From Lachnospiraceae bacterium (GTDB lineage: Bacteria > Bacillota > Clostridia > Lachnospirales > Lachnospiraceae), in assembly GCA_017436305.1 (NCBI GenBank), contig JAFSDJ010000080.1, positions 1 to 64,000 of the forward strand: a stretch of DNA of 64,000 nt, in the 5' to 3' direction. Shown in pieces: positions 18,000 to 28,294 of the stretch (its first letter is position 1; the number at the start of each line of letters is the position of its first letter). Below the pieces are notes generated by a model. The model saw only the letters and a list, made by a program, of their open reading frames with translations. It made no database searches and was not told the DNA's origin. Both the position numbers and the translations under genes were made by a program.

Positions 18000-18764
18000 C
18001 TAGAATTCTTTTTTATAATATGCCCACAAACCAAGGGCAATAAAGCTAAGACTGTAAATACTGCTAAGTATTATTATCTTCGGCATATCCAGTGTTGCAT
18101 AATAAGGCAGTTCATTAAATCTTGGAGTTAAGAGCAAATATTCCTTAATCCAGTGACATGCTCCTATTTTTAATGGTTCTGCCGCCAAAAACATAATAAT
18201 TCTTGGGATAACAAGTACTAATGCAAAGAAAGTAATAAATGCATATCTCTTTTTGGGAAAGAAAAATAGTAATCCATGTCCAATGGCAACACCCGAAATC
18301 CATAGTGGAACCGCTGTTAATGCGGCACGACAGAAATCTTGCACAACCCAAAGTTCAATACTGCCATCAGCTGCCATAAAAATATATGTAATACCAATAA
18401 AACAGGCAATAGCTGCTACCAAAAAAATGGCAGATATGCATAACTCGGAAATCAGTTTTCCAAAATAAAGCCTGGCTCTGGAAAGTCCAATTGTAACTTT
18501 ATTTCGAATCCTTGGATTCGGACATTCTTTACCGAATATAATCTCTACAATAAAAATAGTACTGTAATAAGGAATAATAAAGCACCACTGTGCAAAGTAT
18601 ATCAGGTTGGAGCCAAAGGCTCCTTCCCTCATACCGTATATTGTTCGAAATGCCACCATAGCAATATTAGCAAGCAAGCTAAGTACTACAATCCCCGCTA
18701 TATATGTGTAGGTTCCTTTTTTCTTTAAGGCAGTAGACACTTCGTTTAGAATATAATATCTCAT
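18000..18764 (-). CDS. ABC-2-type permease-like membrane protein
   Basis: A 254-residue protein with about six membrane helices (near 18-40, 53-75, 110-132, 140-165, 172-195 and 226-248) and a conserved cytoplasmic loop (GKECPNPRIRNKVTIGLSRA) like the permease subunits of ABC-2 transporters, where such a loop contacts the ATPase. No ATPase gene lies next to it. It begins 10 nt after guaB and the GGDEF/EAL gene follows at once, so all three are co-transcribed. Assignment rests on topology and loop character; it could also be a regulatory or uncharacterised membrane protein. Confidence 0.6.
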   Translation of the reverse strand: MRYYILNEVSTALKKKGTYTYIAGIVVLSLLANIAMVAFRTIYGMREGAFGSNLIYFAQWCFIIPYYSTIFIVEIIFGKECPNPRIRNKVTIGLSRARLYFGKLISELCISAIFLVAAIACFIGITYIFMAADGSIELWVVQDFCRAALTAVPLWISGVAIGHGLLFFFPKKRYAFITFFALVLVIPRIIMFLAAEPLKIGACHWIKEYLLLTPRFNELPYYATLDMPKIIILSSIYSLSFIALGLWAYYKKEF

Positions 18765-18774
18765 GCCATTTACC

Positions 18775-20232
<1,458 letters not shown>

Positions 20233-20331
20233 TCATTTCCTCCATTCATTTTTCATGCTGTATTTTCTTCTATTTCCAGATTTTACCGCCATTTTACATT
20301 TTGAAAAGTGTATCAAATTTCCCATTTTGTG

Positions 20332-20832
20332 TCAATCCGCAAATACTTTTCTTGGTGAAATATCGTGGATAGCTTTATACAGTTCATCTGTAAGATCAAG
20401 CTTTACTTTTGCCACTTCATTATCCCCTGCGTAAATAAGAATATACTGTTTGCTACCCTCTTCATTGGAAGCAAAATCATACGTTACATATTTCTTGTTA
20501 TTATAAGAATCCAAACGATGAGAATTAGCCGGTGCTAACACCTCCATACGTTGTAAATCAAATTCCGCCATGCGTTTTCTTTTGGATTTGGCTAAAATGC
20601 GGTCTACAGACAGTTCCTTGTTTAAGTATAAATATTCATACTCCACACAGGAACCTAAATGTGCATAATATGCTGCAAGCCCCAAAATAATACCTATCAA
20701 AAAGAATGTAAGATAACCGGTTAAACCAAAAAAAAGACATACCGCTGCAACAACTGCTAAAACAATTTTAATAACCATTTTTGCCGGACTTGTCTTTCTT
20801 TTAATTAACAGTTCAATGTAAGAATCGCTCAT
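20332..20832 (-). CDS. Small two-helix membrane protein (DUF6106-like)
   Basis: A 166-residue protein with two adjacent hydrophobic helices (about 19-38 and 40-58), then a soluble region of beta-rich character (EYEYLYLNKELSVDRI, KYVTYDFASNEE, KQYILIYAGDN). The arrangement of two helices followed by a PH-like soluble part is seen in several Firmicutes families of unknown role; I believe this one corresponds to DUF6106 but cannot confirm it. It lies 102 nt upstream of guaB on the same strand and may be co-transcribed. Confidence 0.6.
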   Translation of the reverse strand: MSDSYIELLIKRKTSPAKMVIKIVLAVVAAVCLFFGLTGYLTFFLIGIILGLAAYYAHLGSCVEYEYLYLNKELSVDRILAKSKRKRMAEFDLQRMEVLAPANSHRLDSYNNKKYVTYDFASNEEGSKQYILIYAGDNEVAKVKLDLTDELYKAIHDISPRKVFAD

Positions 20833-20991
20833 TTTGTCTTCAGGAAATACTTCCTACTCCTTTCTTTGTACGATGTAAATATAATAGTACATTTCAGGCT
20901 ATTTTTCAACCCAAACCACATGGTTTTCTAAGAACGATTTATGAACTTTCCTTTATATGCATAAAAGTTTTATAAATTTTCTTTTTGTCAG

Positions 20992-21032
20992 TTGACATAC
21001 TTTTATGAAAAAGATTATTATGTTTCATAAAA
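20992..21032 (+). promoter_or_regulatory. Promoter with a perfect inverted repeat over the -10 box
   Basis: A consensus TTGACA (20992-20997) is followed 18 nt later by TATTAT (21016-21021). Perfect 10-bp inverted repeats, TTTTATGAAA at 21001-21010 and TTTCATAAAA at 21023-21032, flank the -10 box with a 12-bp centre. The arrangement looks like a repressor operator placed to block RNA polymerase. The gene begins at 21058. Confidence 0.55.
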
Positions 21033-21057
21033 AAGTACAGATTAGGAGATTATTCAA

Positions 21058-21726
21058 ATGCTTCAGGCAGAAAAAGAACAATGGAACAGGTTAAAAGATA
21101 AGCCTTTTAAGGAAAAATTCAGCTATTTCTGGTATTATTATAAATTCCATACTTTAGGTATACTATTTGCCATTTTTTGTATTGTTATGTTTGTGATTGC
21201 TTACAAGGAAAACAGCAAGGAGCCTTCTATTTATGTGGCACTGATTAATTCTAATTATATGACCTCTGTAGAAACTCCTTTAATGGATGATTTTGTAAAA
21301 AGCCGCAATATTGATACAAATACAAATCCAGCCAAATTTGATATTTCCATGACAATGACAAATGGCTTGGCAGATGACGGCTCTGTTGCCAATTCCCAAA
21401 AGCTGATGGCACTGTTTAATGGACATGATGTGGACGTTATTGTGGCAGATAAATGGGTTATTGAGGAATATGCTTCTTTATCAGCATTTTGTGATTTGAA
21501 AGAACTGTTGCCGGAAGAATTATATGCCCAAATAGAGGATAAGCTGTTTTATTATACAAGCGAAGACGGAACCACTACTGCTATTGGTTTTTATGGCCAC
21601 AGCATTTCAAAGCTTATGGTTAATGGCGGATATTCTCCGGAAAATCCCCCAATTGTTACCATTGCTTCTACAACAGAGCGGACTGACATTTCCGTAGATT
21701 TTATTCGTTATTTGTTAGAAAACTAG
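21058..21726 (+). CDS. Membrane-anchored protein, unknown function
   Basis: A 222-residue protein with a short cytoplasmic N-terminus rich in aromatic and basic residues (FSYFWYYYKFHT), one membrane helix (about 31-49) and a large extracytoplasmic domain. That domain (IYVALINSNY, DVDVIVADKWVIEEYASLSAF, ELLPEELYAQIED) resembles small periplasmic-binding-like domains of unassigned Lachnospiraceae proteins, but I recognise no named family. It has its own promoter with a candidate operator and its own terminator, so it is a regulated single-gene unit. Confidence 0.65.
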   Translation: MLQAEKEQWNRLKDKPFKEKFSYFWYYYKFHTLGILFAIFCIVMFVIAYKENSKEPSIYVALINSNYMTSVETPLMDDFVKSRNIDTNTNPAKFDISMTMTNGLADDGSVANSQKLMALFNGHDVDVIVADKWVIEEYASLSAFCDLKELLPEELYAQIEDKLFYYTSEDGTTTAIGFYGHSISKLMVNGGYSPENPPIVTIASTTERTDISVDFIRYLLEN

Positions 21727-21739
21727 AAAAGGGTTTTAT

Positions 21740-21780
21740 TTTAGGAAAGGTTAATTCTATTTTACCTTTCCTAAATTTTT
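21740..21780 (+). terminator. Rho-independent terminator
   Basis: TTTAGGAAAGGT (21740-21751) pairs with ACCTTTCCTAAA (21764-21775) and is followed by a T-run. It lies directly after the anchored-protein gene. Confidence 0.85.
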
Positions 21781-21883
21781 TCCTTTATCCCCCTCATATA
21801 ATATGGATTTCTTGGTTATTTTTAATTCCTCACTTAGAAATACTATAAAATGAACATAATTACTAGTTGAAGGGGAAATTTTT

Positions 21884-22294
21884 ATGGCACACATAGGTGA
21901 AATCTTAGCCGAGTTGCGTAAAGACAAGCATTTATTGCAAAAGGATTTGGCTGACTACTTAAATATTTCCGTAGGAACTGTTTCCAATTATGAAACAGGT
22001 GCCCATGAACCTGATTTTAAAACACTCTGCACTCTGGCAGATTTCTTTCAGGTTTCAACCGATTATTTGCTTGGCAGAACAGATTTACCCTATGATGTCA
22101 GGAAATTAAGTGTGCCTCTTCGGGATGGCATTACAGTTAGTGATATAACTCATACCCTGTTAAATATGAGTCCGGAGAATTTAGATGCCGTATTGGAATA
22201 TATGGAGCTTTTAACTTACAAAAACAGGATGATTGCCGAAAAGAATCATTACGGAAGTAATTTAAGAGCTGGTAAAAATAAAAACAGGCTATAA
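21884..22294 (+). CDS. XRE-family transcriptional regulator
   Basis: A 136-residue cytoplasmic regulator with a classic HTH_3 domain at residues 6-60 (LAELRKDKHLLQKDLADYLN, then VSVGTVSNYE-like turn and FFQVSTDYLLGR). The C-terminal 70 residues are helical and may mediate dimerisation. AGGGG precedes the ATG. It stands alone and converges with gatB; the shared hairpin overlapping its stop codon ends both transcripts. The target is unknown; the inverted repeat at 21001-21032 is one nearby candidate. Confidence 0.88.
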   Translation: MAHIGEILAELRKDKHLLQKDLADYLNISVGTVSNYETGAHEPDFKTLCTLADFFQVSTDYLLGRTDLPYDVRKLSVPLRDGITVSDITHTLLNMSPENLDAVLEYMELLTYKNRMIAEKNHYGSNLRAGKNKNRL

Positions 22295-22307
22295 CACAGC
22301 CTGTTTT
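22281..22307. terminator. Bidirectional terminator overlapping the XRE stop codon
   Basis: AAAACAGGCT (22281-22290) pairs with AGCCTGTTTT (22298-22307) and is followed by further T residues; the TAA stop at 22292-22294 lies in the loop. It serves the convergent XRE and gatB genes. Confidence 0.85.
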
Positions 22308-22315
22308 TTTACTGA

Positions 22316-23752
22316 TTAACTTTCCAGTATTTCTTTTAAAATCCGATTTACCATTGCCGGGTCTGCTTTTCCTTGCATTGCTTTCATAGTCTGGCCCACC
22401 AAAAATCCCATTGCCTTCTGCTTACCATTATGGTAATCCTCTACGGATTGTTGGTTTGCTTCCACTATATATTCGATGGTTTTTCTTAAGGCTCCTTGGT
22501 CATTTACTGTTTTTAAGCCTTTTTCCTCCACGTAAGCTTCCGGATCAATGTCTTTATCAAACACCACTTCAAACACTTCTTTTGCCACTGTTGAGTTAAT
22601 GGCTTTGTTCTCTACAAGCAAAATAAGCTTTGCCAGATTTTCCGGTGAAAATACAATGTCCTCCGGCTCCATTTCATGCTCTTTTAACAGACGCATTGTT
22701 TCCACCATAAGCCAGTTTGAAACCTTCTTCGGCTGGTTGCAGATTGCAACTGTTGCTTCAAAAATATCTGCTAAATGTTTGGAGTTTGTAATAATGTCAA
22801 TATCGTAATCCGGTATGTCATACTCTTCTTTGTAGCGAAGCATTTTTTCGGTACGAAATTCCGGCTGGTTTGCCTTAATCTCCTCTAACCATTCATCACT
22901 AATCCGAACCGGTACTAAATCAGGGTCAGGGAAATATCGGTAATCCTGAGCATCCTCTTTACTTCTCATAGCATAAGAGGTTTCTTTTGTATCGTCCCAT
23001 CTTCTTGTTTCCTGAATCACTTTTTTTCCTTCATTAAGTAAATCAATCTGGCGGTTTTTTTCTCCCTCAATAGCTCTGGCAATAGCTTTAAAGGAATTTA
23101 AGTTTTTCATTTCTGTTCTTGTGCCAAATTCTTTTGCTCCAACTTCTCTTACAGAAAGGTTTACGTCTGCTCTCATAGAGCCTTCCTGAAGCTTACAGTC
23201 TGAAGCACCCAGATATTGGATAATCAGTCTTAATTTTTCCAGATAGGCGATAACTTCCTCTGCACTTCTCATATCCGGCTCTGATACAATTTCAATCAGT
23301 GGCACACCGGAACGGTTATAATCTACTAATGAGCAATTTTCCCATTCATCATGAATAAGCTTTCCGGCATCTTCTTCCATATGAATTTCATGGATTCCTA
23401 CCACTTTTTTGCCAGTCTCTGTTTCAATTTCCACGCCGCCGTTTCTGCAGATTGGCAGATAAAGCTGGGAAATCTGGTAGTTTTGTGGGTTATCCGGGTA
23501 AAAATAATTTTTTCTGTCAAATTTACAATACCTGGTAATGGAACAATTAGTGGCAAGACCTACTGCAATGGCATATTCCACTACTTGCTTATTTAAAACA
23601 GGAAGGCTTCCCGGCATTCCAGTACAAACCGGACACGTGTGAGTATTGGGAGCACCACCAAATTCGGTAGAGCATCCACAAAAGATTTTTGTTTTGGTTG
23701 CTAACTCCACATGAACTTCCAAACCAATGACTGTTTCATATTGCTTTGCCAT
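22316..23752 (-). CDS. gatB: Asp-tRNA(Asn)/Glu-tRNA(Gln) amidotransferase subunit B
   Basis: A 478-residue GatB, the tRNA-binding kinase subunit of GatCAB that activates the misacylated aminoacyl-tRNA for amidation. The opening YETVIGLEVHVEL, the zinc site region CGCSTEFG...CPVCTGMPGSLP, and the C-terminal YqeY-like helical tail (GFLVGQTMKAMQGKADP) are all present. The open frame begins 27 codons upstream, but GGAGGG lies just before the ATG at 23752, giving MAKQYETV. That start is one base after the gatA stop, so the two are translationally linked. Last gene of the aspS-gatCAB operon. Confidence 0.96.
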   Translation of the reverse strand: MAKQYETVIGLEVHVELATKTKIFCGCSTEFGGAPNTHTCPVCTGMPGSLPVLNKQVVEYAIAVGLATNCSITRYCKFDRKNYFYPDNPQNYQISQLYLPICRNGGVEIETETGKKVVGIHEIHMEEDAGKLIHDEWENCSLVDYNRSGVPLIEIVSEPDMRSAEEVIAYLEKLRLIIQYLGASDCKLQEGSMRADVNLSVREVGAKEFGTRTEMKNLNSFKAIARAIEGEKNRQIDLLNEGKKVIQETRRWDDTKETSYAMRSKEDAQDYRYFPDPDLVPVRISDEWLEEIKANQPEFRTEKMLRYKEEYDIPDYDIDIITNSKHLADIFEATVAICNQPKKVSNWLMVETMRLLKEHEMEPEDIVFSPENLAKLILLVENKAINSTVAKEVFEVVFDKDIDPEAYVEEKGLKTVNDQGALRKTIEYIVEANQQSVEDYHNGKQKAMGFLVGQTMKAMQGKADPAMVNRILKEILES

Positions 23753-23753
23753 G

Positions 23754-25214
23754 TTATTTGCCCTCCTTCTTTTCAAATTTTCCTCTTGCCTGTTCGTAAG
23801 TGAAGGCTGTCTGAATGAGCTTCTTCTCTTCAAAGGTATTCCCGATAAGCTGAAGTCCTATAGGAAGTCCTGCCTTATCCAAACCGCACGGAACGCTAAT
23901 TCCCGGCAGGCCTGCTAAGTTTACGGAAATGGTGTAAATGTCTCCTAAATACATCTTTATAGGTTCTGCCAGGCTGCTGCCAAGCTTTGGTGCAGTTGTA
24001 GGTGCAACCGGTCCTAAAATCACATCATATTTGGCAAAGGCTTCATCAAAAGCTTTTTTTATTAGTGCCTTTACTTTTAATGCCTTCAAATAATAAGCAT
24101 CATAATAACCGGAGCTTAACACAAAGGAGCCCAACATAATTCTTCTTTTTACTTCTTCTCCAAAGCCCTCTGAACGGGTCTTTTTGTACATGTGATGAAG
24201 ACCTTCATAATCTTCTGTACGATATCCGTATTTTACCCCGTCAAAACGTTCTAAGTTAGAGCTTGCTTCCGCTGCTGCGATTGTGTAATAAGTGGGAATT
24301 GCATACTCTACAAGACTTAAATCAAACTCTTCTACAATAGCCCCTTTTTCCTTTAAAAGGTTAGCCGCTGCTAACACCGCTTCCTTTACATCAGGGTCAA
24401 GCCCTTCTTTAAAATAATCTTTTGGAATACCGATTTTCATGCCGGTTACATCATTTACAAGAGCCTTTGTAAAATCCGTATCTTTTCTTTCCACGCTGGT
24501 AGAATCTTTTACATCATAGGAAGAAATCACTTCCAAAATAGTGGCACAATCTGTTACATCTTTTGCAAGCGGTCCAATCTGATCCAAGGAGGAACCATAC
24601 GCAATCAGACCGTAACGTGAAACCGTTCCATAAGTAGGCTTCATTCCTACCACACCGCAAAAGGAAGCAGGCTGACGGATAGAGCCACCTGTATCAGAAC
24701 CAAGGGAAAAGAAACACTCATCCGCTGCCACTGCTGCCGCCGAACCACCGGAAGAACCTCCCGGCACATGCTCCTCATTCCATGGATTTTTCGTCACGCC
24801 AAAAGCAGAGGTTTCCGTAGTGGAGCCCATGGCAAATTCATCCATATTGGTCTTACCAATAATCACTGCTCCTGCCTCCTCTAACTTAATCACAGCCTCA
24901 GCCGAATAAGTAGGGATAAAATTTCCAAGAATTTTGGAAGAACAGGTAGTAAGCATATCCTTAGTACACATATTATCCTTAATTGCCACCGGCACTCCTG
25001 CAAGGGGTCCTGTTAATGTGCCTGCATCAATGGCTTTCTGGACTTCTTCTGCTCTCTTTCTGGCTCCTTCTTTGTCTATTGTTACATAACAGTGTAACTT
25101 CTCTTCTTTTTCTTCTATTTGCTTTATTACTGCTTCTACTGCATCTAAAACACTAACTTCTTTCTCTTTTATTTTCGCTGCCAACTCTACAGCAGTCAGA
25201 TCTAAAATGTCCAT
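23754..25214 (-). CDS. gatA: Aspartyl/glutamyl-tRNA amidotransferase subunit A
   Basis: GatA (486 residues) is the glutaminase of GatCAB, releasing ammonia from glutamine for transfer to GatB. The amidase-signature Ser-cisSer-Lys triad is visible: Lys in PVAIKDNM, the serine stretch PGGSSGGSAAA and SDTGGSIRQPA. AAAGGAG lies a few bases before the ATG at 25214, favoured over the upstream in-frame start at 25235. A 77-nt gap to gatC holds one copy of an interspersed palindromic repeat. It is co-transcribed with gatC and gatB. Confidence 0.96.
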   Translation of the reverse strand: MDILDLTAVELAAKIKEKEVSVLDAVEAVIKQIEEKEEKLHCYVTIDKEGARKRAEEVQKAIDAGTLTGPLAGVPVAIKDNMCTKDMLTTCSSKILGNFIPTYSAEAVIKLEEAGAVIIGKTNMDEFAMGSTTETSAFGVTKNPWNEEHVPGGSSGGSAAAVAADECFFSLGSDTGGSIRQPASFCGVVGMKPTYGTVSRYGLIAYGSSLDQIGPLAKDVTDCATILEVISSYDVKDSTSVERKDTDFTKALVNDVTGMKIGIPKDYFKEGLDPDVKEAVLAAANLLKEKGAIVEEFDLSLVEYAIPTYYTIAAAEASSNLERFDGVKYGYRTEDYEGLHHMYKKTRSEGFGEEVKRRIMLGSFVLSSGYYDAYYLKALKVKALIKKAFDEAFAKYDVILGPVAPTTAPKLGSSLAEPIKMYLGDIYTISVNLAGLPGISVPCGLDKAGLPIGLQLIGNTFEEKKLIQTAFTYEQARGKFEKKEGK

Positions 25215-25232
25215 GTCGTCTCCTTTCAAGAA

Positions 25233-25286
25233 CACCGGTTACTGTTCACGCCCTGACCAGTAACCATTGGTTTTTACATGCTAATC
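25233..25286. repeat. Interspersed palindromic repeat, copy 1
   Basis: GGTTACTG and CAGTAACC enclose TTCACGCCCTGAC, then ATTGGTTTTTACATGCTAATC. The same pattern occurs at about 36832-36897, 39270-39300 and 52784-52842. Here it sits inside the aspS-gatCAB operon between gatC and gatA, where it could form an RNA hairpin affecting relative expression or mRNA stability. Confidence 0.6.
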
Positions 25287-25291
25287 AACTA

Positions 25292-25585
25292 TCATTCCAC
25301 TGTCCGGGGCACCATGAACATGCCATCTTTTTCTCCCGGTGCGTTTTTCAGTATCTGCTCTCTGTTATCCCCGTTTGTAACAACGTCCTGACGGAACACA
25401 TTTTGAACGGGAAAAACATGACTCATAGGCTCTACCCCTTCTGTATCCAGTTCATTTAATTTATCAATGTAATCTAGCATACTGCCCATGTCCTTTTTTG
25501 CCTGCTCAATTTGCTCAGAAGACAAATCAAGCTTTGCTAAAATGCCTACATATTCGATTGTTTCATCTGAAATTATATTTGCCAT
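25292..25585 (-). CDS. gatC: Aspartyl/glutamyl-tRNA amidotransferase subunit C
   Basis: A 97-residue GatC, which wraps around the GatA-GatB interface and stabilises the complex. The family pattern is clear: [20 protein letters not shown], then [19 protein letters not shown] and a C-terminal MVPRTVE. GAGGT precedes the ATG. It follows aspS by 63 nt and precedes gatA by 77 nt on the same strand. Confidence 0.95.
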   Translation of the reverse strand: MANIISDETIEYVGILAKLDLSSEQIEQAKKDMGSMLDYIDKLNELDTEGVEPMSHVFPVQNVFRQDVVTNGDNREQILKNAPGEKDGMFMVPRTVE

Positions 25586-25648
25586 TTCTTACCTCTTTCT
25601 AACTTTCCAGCTTTTATGCCGGTTTCCCTTCTTCTAAATGGTTGCTAC

Positions 25649-27394
25649 TTAGTCTCGTACCTTAATATGCACCTCTCTAAGCTGCTGCTCAGTTACATAG
25701 TTTGGTGCACCACACATGAGGTCCTCTGCATTACCATTCATTGGGTATGCAATTACCTCGCGAATGTTTTCTTCGTTACGAAGAAGCATCAGCATACGGT
25801 CAACACCGGGAGCCATACCTGCATGTGGTGGTGCTCCATACTGGAATGCATTGTATAAGGCACCGAATTTGGATTTTAATACTTCTTCATCATATCCTGC
25901 AATTTCAAATGCCTTTACCATAATCTGCATATCATGGTTACGAACAGCACCGGAAGACAATTCCACACCGTTACATACAATGTCGTACTGATAAGCTAAA
26001 ATATCCAATGGGTCTTTTGTATTTAATGCTTCTAAACCGCCCTGTGGCATGGAAAATGGATTGTGTGTAAATCCAATCTGTTTTGTATCCGGGTCCTTTT
26101 CAAACATTGGAAAATCGTTTACGTAACAGAAGCGATATGCGTTCTTTTCAAGTAAATCCAGCTTTTCTCCAAGCTCTGTACGAATCATTCCTGCATAGTA
26201 AGCAGCACGTTCCTCCTTATCTGCCATAAAGAAGATAGTATCGCCACTTTCTAAAGAAGCTAACGTTCTAAATTCTTCTTTCATTTCCTCCGGAATAAAT
26301 TTATCGATAGGTCCTTTGTAAGAACCATCTTCCATAACTTCTAAATAACCAAGTCCACCCATGCCGATTCCGGTTGCAAATTTTAACAGCTTTTCATGAA
26401 ATCCTTTTGACATTTCTGCATGAACCCTGATTGCTCTTACTGTTTTTCCAAGGAATGGCTTAAACGTACATCTTTGAAAAAATTCTGTTACATCTATAAT
26501 ACGAAGTGGGTTTCTAAGATCCGGTTTATCTGTTCCAAACTCTAACATGGCCTGTTTGTAGCTGTAAATCGGATATGGCGCCTTTGTTACCAAAAAACCT
26601 TTAGGTGCGAATTTTTCAAAAGTAGCTGTCAACACTTCTTCTCCTACTGCAAAAACCTCTTCCTGAGTAGCAAAGCTCATTTCAAAATCTAACTGGTAAA
26701 ACTCTCCCGGTGAGCGGTCTGCCCTTGCATCCTCATCCCGAAAGCATGGTGCAATCTGGAAATATTTATCAAATCCGGAAACCATTAACAACTGTTTGTA
26801 CTGCTGTGGTGCCTGAGGAAGTGCATAAAATTTTCCTTTAAACTTTCTGGATGGAACAATGTAATCTCTCGCTCCTTCCGGTGAGGATGCACATAAAATA
26901 GGAGTCTGGATTTCCAAAAATCCCATTTCTGTCATTTTTTCCCGCAGAAAAGCAATGACCTTGGAACGGAAAATAATGTTATCTTTTACTTTTTGGTTTC
27001 TTAAATCTAAATAGCGGTATTTTAACCGAACGTCTTCCCTTACTTCACGACTGGTTATGATTTCGAAAGGAAGATTTTTATATACTTCACCTAAAACGGT
27101 TACTTCCTTTGCTTCTAATTCAATGGTACCTGTTGGAATTTTCGGGTTGTAAGTTTCTTCATCTCTTTTTTCAATTTTTCCCAAAATCGTAACTGCCTGT
27201 TCCTTTTTGATACCCTTTAATAACCCGGTATCACGAATTACTACCTGCAATACAGCATACATATCTCTTAAATCCACAAAGGATACACCGCCGTGGTCAC
27301 GGATATTTTCTACCCATCCTGCTACACGGATTCCCTTGTCAATGTCTGCCTCACTAATTTGGTTCAATGTTACGTCTCTGTAAATGTTGCTCAT
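25649..27394 (-). CDS. aspS: Aspartyl-tRNA synthetase (probably non-discriminating)
   Basis: A bacterial-type class IIb synthetase of 581 residues: N-terminal OB fold (GIRVAGWVENIRDHGGVSFV), catalytic core with motif 2 (FRDEDARADRSPGEFYQLDFE), a GAD insertion domain and motif 3 near the end (GVDRMLMLL). It ligates Asp to tRNA(Asp) and, because it heads an operon with gatCAB, probably also to tRNA(Asn), whose Asp is then amidated. Discriminating and non-discriminating forms cannot be told apart by eye, so this rests on operon context and the T-box. AGGAGG precedes the ATG. Confidence 0.95.
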   Translation of the reverse strand: MSNIYRDVTLNQISEADIDKGIRVAGWVENIRDHGGVSFVDLRDMYAVLQVVIRDTGLLKGIKKEQAVTILGKIEKRDEETYNPKIPTGTIELEAKEVTVLGEVYKNLPFEIITSREVREDVRLKYRYLDLRNQKVKDNIIFRSKVIAFLREKMTEMGFLEIQTPILCASSPEGARDYIVPSRKFKGKFYALPQAPQQYKQLLMVSGFDKYFQIAPCFRDEDARADRSPGEFYQLDFEMSFATQEEVFAVGEEVLTATFEKFAPKGFLVTKAPYPIYSYKQAMLEFGTDKPDLRNPLRIIDVTEFFQRCTFKPFLGKTVRAIRVHAEMSKGFHEKLLKFATGIGMGGLGYLEVMEDGSYKGPIDKFIPEEMKEEFRTLASLESGDTIFFMADKEERAAYYAGMIRTELGEKLDLLEKNAYRFCYVNDFPMFEKDPDTKQIGFTHNPFSMPQGGLEALNTKDPLDILAYQYDIVCNGVELSSGAVRNHDMQIMVKAFEIAGYDEEVLKSKFGALYNAFQYGAPPHAGMAPGVDRMLMLLRNEENIREVIAYPMNGNAEDLMCGAPNYVTEQQLREVHIKVRD

Positions 27395-27423
27395 AATGTT
27401 GCCTCCTCTAGCTATTTGATAAC

Positions 27424-27690
27424 CAAAAAATAACCCCGGAATACATTTCTGTATTCCGGGGCGAATAATCTTCTATCCGCGGTACCACCCGCATTGAAAA
27501 GTCAAAACTTCTAGAACTTTCCCACTTTAACTGTCTAACGCACAGCCACGTACTGGCCTACTTGACAAACCTGCTCTGTTCAGCCAGTCTGCTCCGGAGT
27601 GTTCCCTTTGCTACGCCTGACGTAAAAAGCTCTCAGTCGGTGACTTTTATTTCCTGTCGTCTTCTTTAGCAAGAGTCTCCTTCTTTGCAT
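27424..27690 (-). promoter_or_regulatory. T-box riboswitch leader of the aspS-gatCAB operon
   Basis: On the minus strand the T-box sequence GCGGGTGGTACCGCGG (27492-27477) is followed by a perfect terminator stem (CCCCGGAATAC with GTATTCCGGGG, 27461-27434) and a T-run. Stem I is formed by GGAG/CTCC (27680-27677 with 27599-27596) and TGCTA/TAGCA. Between these helices the 3' side of the internal loop reads AAGGGAACA. The expected specifier position therefore holds GAAC, readable as AAC (Asn, 27603-27601) or GAA (Glu, 27604-27602). The distal part contains CGACTGAGAG, like the GNUG region. Uncharged tRNA should favour antitermination and expression of the operon. Confidence 0.88.
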
Positions 27691-27809
27691 TTATTATATT
27701 TAATTATGTTGCGTTGGATGAAATTTAAAGAACACAACTTTCTTGTGCTGAATTCTAGCACATTCCTTTTTTCATTTCAAGTAAGTTTGATAAATTTTGA
27801 AAATTTTTT

Positions 27810-27959
27810 TTAAACAGCTTTTAGCCATTTAGAAACCTGAACGGAATCTTTGCTAAATTCCGGGTCAAATTCCGTTTTCCATACATCCTCACCTAACAGA
27901 ATAGGAGAAATCAGTAATAAATTAACCTTTGGTAAGATTGCTTTTACCTCATAAACAGC
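27810..27959 (-). pseudogene. C-terminal remnant of an SGNH/GDSL-type hydrolase
   Basis: Fifty codons on the minus strand ending at TAA 27810-27812 read AVYEVKAILPKVNLLLISPI, then LLGEDVWKTEFDPEFSKDSV and VSKWLKAV. This resembles from memory the middle-to-C-terminal part of SGNH/GDSL esterases (lysophospholipase L1 group). A TAG lies immediately upstream in the same frame and no start or ribosome site exists, while the N-terminal GDS block and C-terminal His motif are missing. It is a dead fragment behind the aspS leader. Confidence 0.5.
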
Positions 27960-28294
27960 CTAAGCAGGTCTGGGGCTGACTTTTGCTACATTTATTGAGT
28001 ATTTTATTTACTCTGCAACCCAAAATTGTTAATATAATTCACTCATCATAACTGTTACCATTTTTATCATTTTTTTATAAATTTCCTATTGCAAAAACAT
28101 ATATTATTGTGCTACTATTATGAAAAGCATTTATATTCTAATTTTCAACAAAACAACCATATCAAGTTTGCAACTTTCGCAAATCAAAGAACATCAATGC
28201 TTTCAATTTCCCAGAAAAACAGGTAAATAGAGGCAGTGAGGTTTTTTGAAAGATATTTTTTCTATAAAAATCTCCTGCCAAAAGGAGGTTTTAT

